NCBI GenBank assembly: GCA_019448385.1
Contig: JAGTXO010000002.1
Span: 310,001 to 374,000 of the forward strand
Length of the DNA stretch: 64,000 bases
Source: Diacronema lutheri
Taxonomy: Eukaryota > Haptophyta > Pavlovophyceae > Pavlovales > Pavlovaceae
Direction of reading: 5' to 3'
Shown here: in pieces, positions 49,701 through 58,693 of the stretch
Position numbering within the stretch: the first letter of the stretch is position 1
Layout of the letters: each line of letters starts with the position of its first letter
Program-made: the position numbers and the translations under genes
The notes under the pieces: generated by a model
The model's database searches: none
Told to the model about the DNA's origin: nothing
What the model saw: the letters and a program-made list of their open reading frames with translations, nothing else

Positions 49701-50533
49701 GCTCGCATTGGCGGGCGTCGAGCGCGGCAAACTGGCGCTCGGGGTGCGCGGCCGCGCCGTTGCCTCGCTGCGCGCGCACCCCGCGCCCCGTGCCGTTACG
49801 GCGCGCACCCCGCGCCCCGTGCCGTTACGGCACGCACCCCGCGCCAACCAATCCGTCCGCTCGCCGCCGTCCGCCGCCTCCCGCCCTCCGCCTCATCGCT
49901 CCGCGCCCGCCCGCTCGCCCCTTCGCGCGCAGACCGTTCACGCGCGCCTCCTCGCCGCGGTGGCCGCGGCCGCGGCCGTGCTCTCGGCGCGCGCCGCACT
50001 CGCGCGCGCCGCGCTCGCCGCCTTGCTCGCCGCGTGCGTGCGCGTCTTTCAAAGCGCGCTTGCAGAGACGATGGCGACGGTGAGCCGCAGCGGCGCGCGC
50101 CCTTGGCCGGCGCTGGCGCTGTGCCCCTGCGTCCGTTGCTTGGCGCCCGCTCCGCTTCCGACAGCCATCGTGCGCCTTGCGCCCGCCGCGGTGCGTCGCC
50201 CTTTCCGGCGCGCAGGCGGCCCACGCGCGCGCCGCCGTCGAGCAGGCGCGCGAGGCGCTCGATCCGGCGCTGCAGTCGGCGGTCGAGTCAATTCGGGCGA
50301 CGCCGCACCTGCTCGCGTCAGCCACCGGCGCGTCCGCTGCTGCCCTCTCCTCGGCCGCGCAGTCGGGCACCGCCGCGATCGACGCGTCGCGCGCGTACGC
50401 AGCGGAGAACCGCGCGCTCGCGGCGGCTGTGTGCGCGAGTGTGCTGCTCGTCGCGCTCTGGCCCGCCGCGGCGCACGTCTGGGCCGCGTACGACCTGCCC
50501 ACGCGCATTGCCTTCACGGCAACCTGGATTTGA
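43756..50533 (+). CDS. giant alanine-rich protein with plastid/thylakoid leader, about 2,150 aa
   Basis: Exons 43756-49743, 49933-50079 and 50216-50533 (introns 189 and 136 nt, phase 0); smaller in-frame introns in the long exon cannot be excluded. It starts with a signal peptide (MRGGPLLVILAACAATG), a basic transit-like stretch, then TRREAIKNFGLGLLTGVAA, a twin-arginine-type thylakoid signal. What follows is over 1,800 residues of Ala-rich amphipathic helix with regular Arg/Asp/Glu/Ser positions, like apolipoprotein or LEA repeats. A Pro-rich block with nine 13-residue repeats (APIEASPSLPPP type) sits near residue 1,245-1,360. The C-terminus has one membrane segment (ALAAAVCASVLLVALWP). No family recognised. 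Lipid-surface coating, scaffolding or condensate-linker roles are all open. Confidence 0.7.
47484..47834 (+). repeat. 39-bp coding tandem repeat, nine copies
   Basis: Unit gcgcccatcgaggcgtcgcc plus 19 further bases, encoding PAPIEASPSLPPP with E/Q and P/L variants. Because 39 is a multiple of three, copy number can vary without breaking the giant protein. A second array of three 21-bp units (ATPAARD) lies at 47985-48048. Confidence 0.9.
49778..49847 (+). repeat. 29-bp tandem repeat in an intron of the giant gene
   Basis: Two full copies and one partial copy of a unit beginning caccccgcgccccgtgccgt, inside intron 49744-49932. Confidence 0.8.
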
Positions 50534-50644
50534 GCAGACGCGCGCTCACAGTCGCGCACGGTCACGCACCGCCTTCATGGGCGCACCCTAAAGCCTGAGC
50601 CGCAATTCAGTCGAAAATGCTGGCCCGGGCGCTACGGCCCCCTT

Positions 50645-52039
50645 TTACTTACCCCTGCTCTGCGCCGCCGCCGCCGCCGCCGCCGCCGCGCGCTTGCGCT
50701 TGGCGGCGGGCAGGCAGAGGAGCGCGACGAGCGCCGACATCTGCAGAAACGAGTCGAGCCCCTCGAGGACGCGCATGTGGCACAGGCCAATCTCGCGGAT
50801 CAGCTCGAGCTTCGACTCCTGCTCGCCGAGGGTTGCGATGGGACGGCGAGACGGGCGAGACAGGCGTTACGGGTGCGAGCGCTGAGCGCGGCACCGAGGG
50901 GCGCGTGTGCGGACGTCGGCCTGCGCACGCCTGGCTCCCGCGCGCTGCTGCCGACGCATCGCACCTCCGTGCACTCGTGGTATTTTGCGATGCGGAAGAG
51001 CGAGCCGACGACATCGATGGCGGCGTAGCCCTCGTCCCACAGCTGCGCGAAGACGTTGTGCGCGCCGTCGAAATCGCCGTCGAGCGCGGCATCAATGAGC
51101 TGCTTGAGGAGCAGCGGGTGAGGCTGGTCGCACACTTTCATCACGTTCTCAGAAGTGATCTTGCCGAAGCCGGCCGCGGTGGCCTGCGCGTTGTTGAGCG
51201 CCTGGCGCATGTCCCCCTCCGCCGTGAAGATGAGCGCGTCGAGCCCCGAGTCGTCGTACGGCGTGGCCTCGAGCTTGAGGACGGTAAGGAGCCGCTTGAG
51301 CACCTGCTCGTCGGAGAGCTTCGTGTAGCGCAGCACGGCGCAGCGCGACTGGATGGGCTCAATGATCTTGTTCGAGATGTTGCACGCGAGCGCGAAGCGC
51401 GTCGTACCCGAGTGGATCTCCATCGTCCGTCGCAGCGCCTGCTGCGCGCCGGTCGTCATCGAGTCGGCCTCGTCGAGGATCACGATCTTGTGCCGGCCAG
51501 GTGGGAGGGTCACCTTCTTCTGCGCGAAGCCCTTGATGCGATTGCGCACCACGTCGATGCCTCGGTCGTCCGAAGCGTTAAGTTCGAGGACCGCGTCGCG
51601 CCACGCCGCGCCGAGCAGCTGCCGCGAGACGCAGAGCACGCTCGTCGTCTTGCCCGTGCCGGGCGGGCCCTGCGCGCCGGCGGGCCGGCATTGTTGCGCG
51701 CGCGAGCGCAAGCCGGGCGCGCGTGCGACGGCGGCATGGTGAGCTCGCGTGCGCGCGCATCGAGCGGACGAACGCACCGCACTTTCCCCGCCACGCGCCG
51801 CGTTGAGCCGCGAGCCTCTCGAGCGCGGCGCGCGCCGCGCGGCGCGCGCGCGGCGAGCGCGCCGCGCGCACCGAGAGGATGATGTTGGGCATGTTCCCCT
51901 CCTGCGCGATGATGCCGAGGCGCGCGACGGTCTCCTCGTTGCCCACGATGTCCTTCACCTCGATCGGCCGGTACTTCTCCAGCCACGGGAGCTCGCTTGG
52001 CGGCTGCGCCTCCGCGCCGGCGTCGCCGCCGCTGAACAT
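50645..52039 (-). CDS. RFC2: replication factor C small subunit (RFC2; yeast Rfc4)
   Basis: Exons 52039-51872, 51669-50965 and 50818-50645 (introns 202 and 146 nt), 348 aa. The first junction joins NMPNIILS to [10 protein letters not shown], so the Walker A starts exon 2 (residues 57-64). Walker B ([10 protein letters not shown]), the arginine-finger SRC ([14 protein letters not shown]), [20 protein letters not shown] and [12 protein letters not shown] match RFC2 closely. The C-terminal collar helices include [18 protein letters not shown] loads PCNA during DNA replication and repair. A poly-Ala stretch encoded by gcg repeats ends the protein (AQSRGK). It is head-to-head with SNU13 (205 bp). 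Confidence 0.96.
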
Positions 52040-52244
52040 CCCGCGCCCGGTGCTCCTGGGCGGGAAGCGCCCTCACAATGATGGGGGCCTCTCTCCGCTC
52101 ACAAGACTTTTCACTTTTGTGTCGAGGACAGCGCTGATACTTTTGAGGGAGTCATAGACACGTGCCGCCATCGTTTCCGCGGCGCGTGCTCCTCCCGCCC
52201 CGAGCCACGCCGAGAGCGAGCAGCCCCCGACAGTGAAGCCAGCA

Positions 52245-52862
52245 ATGGCGGAGTCGGCCCCCAACCCGAAGGCGTTTCCGCTCGCGGACGTCAATCTTCA
52301 GGTGCGCTCGCTCGGGAGCGCGCGCGCGCTCGGCGCGCGGTGGCTTGCATTCTGCGGTCGAGCGCTCGCGCTCACGCGCAGCGTCTGTATGGCCGCCCTG
52401 CGGGTCGGTGCGATCAACCTCCACGCGCGCAGGTGACTATCATGGACGTGGTGCAGCAGGCCGCCAACTACAAGCAGCTCAAGAAGGGCGCTAACGAGGC
52501 GACCAAGACGCTCAACCGCGGCATCTCTGAGCTGATCATCATGTCGGCGGACGCCGAGCCGCTCGAGATTCTCATGCACCTGCCGCTGCTTTGCGAGGAC
52601 AAGAACGTGCCGTACGTGTTCGTGAGCTCCAAGCAGGCCCTCGGCCGCGCCTGCGGCGTTTCCAGGTGCGCCCTCGCCCCATGCCACGCCGGGCGCGCGC
52701 GATCAGCAGCACGTCCGCGGCCGCTCACGCCGCGTCCTCGCGTTTGTCGCGCTGCGCCCGCGCAGGCCGGTGATTGCGGCGTCAATCACGACCAACGAGG
52801 GCTCCCAAATCAAGGCGCAGATTCAGAAGCTGCGCGACTCGATTGACCAGCTCCTCATCTGA
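52245..52862 (+). CDS. SNU13: SNU13/NHP2L1 (15.5K) K-turn-binding protein
   Basis: Exons 52245-52301, 52433-52665 and 52766-52862 (introns 131 and 100 nt), 128 aa, identical in length to the human protein. Near-exact family sequence: [70 protein letters not shown]. It binds kink-turns in U4 snRNA and C/D-box snoRNAs. A GTG context after the first acceptor (cag|gtgactatc) could be mistaken for a donor. An ATG at 52233 would add four residues. Confidence 0.97.
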
Positions 52863-52886
52863 GGTCAGCCTCAAGGCTTGCTGATC

Positions 52887-54065
52887 TCAGTCCTGACGCA
52901 CCCGAGCGATAGATTCTGGAGATGTTGCGGCAGATGCGTCCTCCGACGCCTGCTGCACTCCACCCTGGCCGTGCAGCCTGGCCAGCAGCTCGGCTGCCGT
53001 CCTGCCAGAAAGATCGCGCATGCCCGTGTCAACGAGTGCGGGCGCGCGAAAGAGGGCGGCGTAGGCCTCGCACGCGCCGGCGTCCGCCGCAAAGTGCAGC
53101 GCCGTCCAGCCGTGCTCGCCGCCACGCGCATTCGCGTCTTCGCGCGACATGGCGCTCAAGAGCAGCTCGACCAGCTGCACGCGGTTCCACGCGGCGAACT
53201 TGTGCAGCGCGGTGAGCCCAAACATGTCGCGCCCGCCCGCGTGCACGTCGGGCTGCGCGAGCAGCGCGCTGATCGCAGCCGCGTCCCCTGGGTACTCGAC
53301 GAGCTTTGAGAGCGCGCGGGCGCCGCTGGGCGCCCGCGCGTGCGGTGCGGGCGCGCACGCCACGCGCGGCTCGGTGCTGGCGAGCGGCGGCTCGCGCGTC
53401 GAGGGTGTGGTGGCCAGCGGAAGCGGCACTTTGACCGCCACTCGCCGCTCGAGGGCCGCGATCAGCTCGCGCCGGAGCTGCTCGCGCTGCTCAGCGTTGC
53501 CGGCGTCGCCTGGCTGTCCTCGCGTGGACGCGGGCGCGGACCTCGGCTCGCGCGGCGGCGCCTCATGCGCCGCGCTCGCACCTCCAAGCGGCGCGACAGC
53601 GGAGGCTTCACCCTGCTCGCGCGCCACGTGCGTGGCGGAGCGGCCCCATCGGTCAAGCGCCTCGCCCCACGCGTAGCCGCGTAGGTCGCTCGCTGCGAGC
53701 AGCACGTCGACAACCTGCGCGTGCCCCGCGGCAGCCGCGAGGTGCAGCGGCGTCTCGCGCCACTCGTTGATCGCATCGAGCGCAGCACCCGCATCGATGA
53801 GAGCCCGCACGCTTCGCGGCGCGTTGGCCTGCGACGCGACGTGCAGCGCGCTCATGCCGCGCGCGTTGCGTGCGTCGGCCGACCAAGCCGGGCACGCGGC
53901 GAGCGCGAGGATGCACTCGGCCTCGTCGCTCTCGGCCGCGACGTGCGCTAGCGTGTTGCCACGTTCATCGACAGGCATGGACGCGAGCTCCGGCCGGGCG
54001 AGGAGCTCGGCGCGGATGCGAGCCGCGTCCCCGTCATGTACAAAACTGGTGAGCGCGCTCGACAT
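52887..54065 (-). CDS. ankyrin-repeat protein, 392 aa
   Basis: Single exon, start at 54065 (MSSALTSFVHDGDAA); an upstream ATG at 54113 overlaps the divergent Tic20 start. Four or five ankyrin units precede residue 150 (RGNTLAHVAAESDEAE, RGMSALHVASQANAP, WRETPLHLAAAAGHAQ, RWGRSATHVAREQG). A charged, Pro/Ala linker (160-250) follows, then three more (MFGLTALHKFAAWNR, EHGWTALHFAADAGA, LSGRTAAELLARLHG). No catalytic domain. A general protein-binding scaffold; the partner is unknown. It starts 34 bp from Tic20. Confidence 0.9.
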   Translation of the reverse strand: MSSALTSFVHDGDAARIRAELLARPELASMPVDERGNTLAHVAAESDEAECILALAACPAWSADARNARGMSALHVASQANAPRSVRALIDAGAALDAINEWRETPLHLAAAAGHAQVVDVLLAASDLRGYAWGEALDRWGRSATHVAREQGEASAVAPLGGASAAHEAPPREPRSAPASTRGQPGDAGNAEQREQLRRELIAALERRVAVKVPLPLATTPSTREPPLASTEPRVACAPAPHARAPSGARALSKLVEYPGDAAAISALLAQPDVHAGGRDMFGLTALHKFAAWNRVQLVELLLSAMSREDANARGGEHGWTALHFAADAGACEAYAALFRAPALVDTGMRDLSGRTAAELLARLHGQGGVQQASEDASAATSPESIARVRQD

Positions 54066-54099
54066 CACAGCGCGAAATCTGGACGCCAGTGCGCAAGAG
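54066..54099. promoter_or_regulatory. 34-bp divergent start region, ankyrin gene/Tic20
   Basis: The two ATGs are separated by 34 bp. The core promoters must overlap the coding exons. Confidence 0.35.
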
Positions 54100-55056
54100 A
54101 TGGGCCCCCTCACGCTTGCGGCGCTGGCTCTTGTGGCGCTCCGCCCGTCCGGTGCGAGTTGCTATGCGATCCGCGCTCCGACCGCCGCGCGCGTGACGAT
54201 CGCGGCGGTAGGTGCCCTCCGCCCCGTCGGCGAGCTCACCTCCACGGCGTGCCTCGGGCGAGCCGGGCGGACGGCGCCCCGCAGTCGCGCGCGCCTGAGC
54301 GCGGAGAGCGACGAGGGCCTGCGCGCGCAGGTCGCGCAGCTGCGCGACGAGACGCGCCAGCTGCGCTCCGAGGTGCAAGAGATCCAGGAGCTCAACGAGC
54401 TCGCCAAACCTCGGCGCCCGCCACCGCCGCCGCCGCCCGCCCGCGCGCCACCGCCGCCCACGCCCAAAGTCTCAAACCTTGACCTGCCGTTCGGCATCCG
54501 GATCGAGGCCGGGGTCGAGCAGTCGGAGGATGGCAGACCAGCGCGCCGCCCTCCGCCCGACGACGAGGGCGAGCCCTTATTCCAGCTCGACCTCGAGACG
54601 ACGCGGCTGCAGCCAGTTGGTCGGCTCGTGTCGACGCTGCCCTACCTGATGCCGCTCCTTGATGGCGCGGTCTTCGCGCCGCCGCACGAGCCGTGGATCG
54701 GGCTGCTGCAGCTCGCGCAGTTCTACTACGCCATCCCGTTCGGCACGATCGTCCTCTTCATCATCTTCTCGAGACTCTCGCAGAATTTCGACCTGCCGTT
54801 CGCCGTGCGGTACAACCTGCGCCAGGCGGTGATGCTTGACATCGCCATCTCGATCCCGTCGCTCCTCGGCGCCCTCGTCGGCGCGGTGACGAATACGCCT
54901 TCCATCGCGGGCGCGCAGGAAGTGCAGACCTTCATCTTTTACGTCGCGCTCGGCACGGTACTCTACTGCCAGGTGTGCAACCTGGTCGGCGTCCTCCCCA
55001 AGGGGATCCCTTTCATCTCGGAGAACGCGGACAAGTCGAGCGGACCGAGGTGGTGA
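54100..55056 (+). CDS. TIC20: Tic20-family plastid inner-envelope translocon protein
   Basis: Single exon of 318 aa. A bipartite leader is visible: signal peptide MGPLTLAALALVALRPSG with cleavage near GASC-YAIRAP, an aromatic residue at +1 as in secondary red plastids, then a basic transit region. A short coiled coil (LRAQVAQLRDETRQLRSEV) and Pro-rich linker precede the Tic20/Ycf60 domain: RLVSTLPYLMPLLDGAVF, FYYAIPFGTIVLFIIFSRL, FDLPFAVRYNLRQAVMLDIA, and two more helices. Tic20 forms the protein-conducting part of the inner-membrane import complex. The coiled coil plus Pro linker before the domain is an addition to the usual form. Confidence 0.93.
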   Translation: MGPLTLAALALVALRPSGASCYAIRAPTAARVTIAAVGALRPVGELTSTACLGRAGRTAPRSRARLSAESDEGLRAQVAQLRDETRQLRSEVQEIQELNELAKPRRPPPPPPPARAPPPPTPKVSNLDLPFGIRIEAGVEQSEDGRPARRPPPDDEGEPLFQLDLETTRLQPVGRLVSTLPYLMPLLDGAVFAPPHEPWIGLLQLAQFYYAIPFGTIVLFIIFSRLSQNFDLPFAVRYNLRQAVMLDIAISIPSLLGALVGAVTNTPSIAGAQEVQTFIFYVALGTVLYCQVCNLVGVLPKGIPFISENADKSSGPRW

Positions 55057-55609
55057 CGGCGGGTCGGCGGCGGCCGCGGAAGGCGGCGGGCGCCGGGCGG
55101 GTGCCCTCGCCCTTTTGGCCTTTCTCTGAGTCTGATCATCTCTCACAGTCTCTGGCGCTTGCTGGCTCTCGCGCTTCGCCGCCGAGGCGCGCCGGTCGCC
55201 AGCGCAGCGCTGACTGCGCCGCGCTGCCGGGCTCGAGCCTCGAGACCCGATTTACCGCCCCGGCGTGGCGGGGGGGCTTCGCCCCCTGCGGCCCTCCGAC
55301 CCCCGCTGGTGGAGCATGAGCTCGAGCGACGCCCGAGCAGCCACGCGTGTCGGCGCGCGCCCGCGTGCCAACCAACGCGGCCACACCCCTCTGCGGGGGC
55401 GCCCTGAGGAGGCCAGCCAGCCCGGACGACCGCTCCCCGTAGGTCCCGACGACGACCGACCGCAGCGGCGCGAACTCGTCGAGGCGCCGCCGCATCGGGC
55501 GCCCTGTCGGCCGTGTTTTTAAACGTCGGGAGAAAAGCATCACTTTTCGCGCATCCAACCAAGTTGGGCGATCCGATCGGCGCAGAGGGCCGGCGCGTGA
55601 ACGGTCGGC
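55057..55609. other. 553-bp intergenic region before PCCB, possible retroelement debris
   Basis: No complete gene is visible. On the minus strand at about 55290-55545 a frame reads RRRLDEFAPLRSVVVGTYGE followed by further residues. This recalls a domain found next to reverse transcriptase in algal retroelements (consensus VRGVVxGAFGE); the identification rests on memory and is weak. A ggggggcttcgccccc hairpin-like motif lies near 55268-55285. Confidence 0.3.
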
Positions 55610-58530
55610 ATGGCGCCAGCGAACACGTGGAAGCTCGCGACGACGTGCGCGATGCAGCCAATCCGTCTGGTGCAGCAGCTCCTCGTCCGGCATTCGGCCG
55701 GCTCGCACACCGCCGCCGCACCGCGTGTGCTCGCGCGGTTCGGGATCGGCGCGGCGCTCGCCGCGGCGCCTGCGCCCGTCGCGGCGCGGCAGCTGGTGAC
55801 GTGCGCCAGCACGAACGCGGCGCGCGGCGCCACGTCGCGGCGCAGTCTCGCGTCGATGGCCGCCGAGGTCGTCGACGACGATGAGGATGAAACGCACACG
55901 CTGCCCGCGCAGCAGCAGCTGACGCCAAAGCTGATCGCGCGCCGCCGCGTGCACGAGCTCGAGCAGCAGGCGCTCAACGGCGGTGGCGCCGAGCGCATCG
56001 CGACGCAGCACGCTCGCGGCAAGCTGACCGCGCGCGAGCGCATCTCGCTGCTGCTCGACTCTGGTAGCTTCCGCGAGACGGACATGATCAAGGCGCACCG
56101 CGGGTCTGACTTTGGGATGGACAAGAAGCGCTTTGCGGGCGACGGCGTGGTCACGGGGCAGGGCAAGGTCTTCGGCCGGACGGTGTTCGTGTGCTCGCAG
56201 GACTTTACCGTGCTCGGCGGCTCCCTCTCCGAGACCCACGCCGAGAAGATCTGCAAGGTGATGGACCGCGCGATGCTGGTCGGTGCACCGCTCATTTGTC
56301 TCAACGACTCGGGCGGCGCGCGCATCCAGGAGGGCATCGCGTCGCTCGCGGGGTATGCGGAGGTGTTCCAGCGCAACGTGCTCGCCTCCGGCGTCATCCC
56401 GCAGATCTCGGTCATCATGGGCCCGTGCGCGGGCGGCGCGGTCTACTCGCCCGCGCTGACCGACTTCACGTTCATGGTGCGCGACTCATCCTACATGTTT
56501 GTCACTGGGCCGGAGGTCGTGCGCGCCGTCACCAACGAGGACGTGACGGCGGAGGCGCTCGGCGGCGCGCAGACGCACTCGCGCGTCTCCGGCGTCTGCC
56601 ACGGCGCCTTTGACAATGAGCTCGAGGCGATGGCGGGAATCCGCCGCCTCCTCTCGTTCCTGCCGCAGTCGAACCGGCACAAGGCGCCCGTCCTGCGATC
56701 GCTCGACCCGCGCGAACGGGCAAATCTCGACTGTCTCGACTCGGTCGTACCCGACGACCCCAACCAGCCCTACGACATGCGCGCCATCGTCGAGCGCATC
56801 ATTGACGACGGCGAGCTTGTTGAGATCCAACCGGAATACGCGCGCAACATCATCACGGGGTTCGCGCGCATGGAGGGGCGCACGGTCGGGATCGTTGCAA
56901 ACCAGCCGCGCGAGCTGGCCGGTTGCCTCGACATCGACTCGTCCGTCAAGGCCGCGCGCTTCGTCCGCTTCTGCGACTGCTTCGAGATCCCGCTCGTGAC
57001 GCTCGTGGACATGCCCGGCTTCCTGCCCGGCACCGTGCAGGAGTATAACGGCCTCATCCGCCATGGCGCAAAGCTGCTCTTCGCCTACGCCGAGGCCACC
57101 GTGCCCAAGGTCACCGTGATCACGCGAAAGGTGCGAGGCGCGCGCGCGCCGCGCACACGCGGCTGTGGCCTTCACACCCAGCCGCCATGGCCGCTCAAGC
57201 CCTCGCCCCTTCACACCCAGCCGCCATGGCCGCTCGAGCCCTCGCCCCTTCACACCCAGCCGCCATGGCCGCTCAAGCCCTCGCCCCTTCACATGCAGCC
57301 GCCATGGCCGCTCAAGCCCTCGCCCCTTCACATGCAGCCGCCATGGCCGCTCAAGCCCTCGCCCCTTCACATGCAGCCGCCATGGCCGCTCAAGCCCTCG
57401 CCCCTTCACATTCAGCCGCCATGGCCGCTCAAGCCCTCGCCCCTTCACATGCAGCCGCCATGGCCGCTCAAGCCCTCGCCCCTTCACATGCAGCCGCCAT
57501 GGCCGCTCAAGCCCTCGCCCCTTCACACCCAGCCGCCATGGCCGCTCAAGCCCTCGCCCCTTCACATGCAGCCGCCATGGCCGCTCAAGCCCTCGCCCCT
57601 TCACACCCAGCCGCCATGGCCGCTCAAGCCCTCGCCCCTTCACATGCAGCCGCCATGGCCGCTCAAGCCCTCGCCCCTTCACATTCAGCCGCCATGGCCG
57701 CTCAAGCCCTCGCCCCTTCACATTCAGCCGCCATGGCCGCTCAAGCCCTCGCCCCTTCACATGCAGCCGCCATGGCCGCTCAAGCCCTCGCCCCTTCACA
57801 CCCAGCCGCCATGGCCGCTCAAGCCCTCGCCCCTTCACATGCAGCCGCCATGGCCGCTCAAGCCCTCGCCCCTTCACATGCAGCCGCCATGGCCGCTCAA
57901 GCCCTCGCCCCTTCACATGCAGCCGCCATGGCCGCTCAAGCCCTCGCCCCTTCACACCCAGCCGCCATGGCCGCTCAAGCCCTCGCCCCTTCACATGCAG
58001 CCGCCATGGCCGCGCCGCGCCTGCGATGCGCCGCTCGCAGGCGTACGGCGGCGGCTACATCACCATGTCGTCAAAGCATTTGCGCGGAGACGCGAACTAC
58101 GCGTGGCCGAGCGCAGAGATTGCGGTGATGGGCGCAAAGGTGCGCGCCGCGCTGCACGCCGCACCGGTTGGGGCGCGGCCCCGCGCCATGCCACGCCGCG
58201 GCCGCGCCGCGCCGCGCCGCGCCGCGCCATGCATCACGCCGCGCGGCTGAGCCGCGCCGCGCACTGCTCGCTCACGCACTTGGCGCGCATACCGCTGGTC
58301 GCGCGACGCAGGGCGCGGCTGAGATCATCGCGCGCGGCAAGGACAAGGACCAGGCGACGCGCGAGTACGAGACCAAGTTTGCAAACCCGATCATGGCGGC
58401 GGAGCGCGGCTTCGTCGACGGCCTGCTCAGGCCGAGCGACACGCGCCGCGTGATCTGCGAGGATCTCGAGCTGCTCCAGGGCAAGCAGCTCAAGAACCCG
58501 GCCAAGAAGCACGCAAACATGCCGCTCTAG
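55610..58530 (+). CDS. PCCB: propionyl-CoA carboxylase beta chain, mitochondrial
   Basis: Exons 55610-57130, 58041-58139 and 58312-58530 (introns 910 and 172 nt, phase 0), 612 aa. The N-terminus has two possible starts (55610, 55652) and a mitochondrial presequence ([17 protein letters not shown]). The carboxyltransferase core reads [88 protein letters not shown], and across the first splice [25 protein letters not shown] carboxylates propionyl-CoA to methylmalonyl-CoA in odd-chain and branched-chain catabolism. Intron 1 is the longest in the window because it is filled by a 39-bp minisatellite. Confidence 0.95.
57171..58013 (+). repeat. 39-bp minisatellite, about 21.5 copies, in PCCB intron 1
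   Basis: Unit ttcacacccagccgccatgg plus ccgctcaagccctcgcccc. Copies differ almost only at the sixth to eighth bases (accca, atgca, attca variants) and one copy has ctcgag for ctcaag. Unit length is a multiple of three and lacks stops in most frames, so long spurious frames cross it. Confidence 0.97.
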
Positions 58531-58638
58531 GCCCAATGCGCGCCAGTTCTGCGGCCCGCAGCGCTGCACGCCACGAGCGACGTTCTTCTCCACCGCATGC
58601 CTCAGCAAGCCCGAAGTTCCGCGCCGAGGCCAGTGGGA

Positions 58639-58657
58639 CCCCCCCCCCCCCCCCCCC
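58639..58657 (+). repeat. 19-nt poly-C tract between PCCB and NAA15
   Basis: Located in the 163-bp tail-to-tail gap, in the presumed 3' regions of both genes. Confidence 0.9.
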
Positions 58658-58693
58658 TCCCCCCTTCCCTTTGGTCAATACATACAAAAAGTG

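Noticed and set aside
45012-49847. 1,611-codon minus-strand frame opposite the giant protein
   Set aside because: Ser/Ala/Arg composition is the expected mirror of an Ala-rich GC-biased gene; it lacks a leader and any domain.
57171-58013. CRISPR-like regular repeat array
   Set aside because: Units are directly abutting with no spacers, in a eukaryotic intron; it is a minisatellite.
57165-58250. Long open frames of [22 protein letters not shown] and [11 protein letters not shown] repeats on both strands
   Set aside because: They are translations of the 39-bp intronic minisatellite, which stays open because the unit is a multiple of three; the PCCB alignment requires splicing it out.
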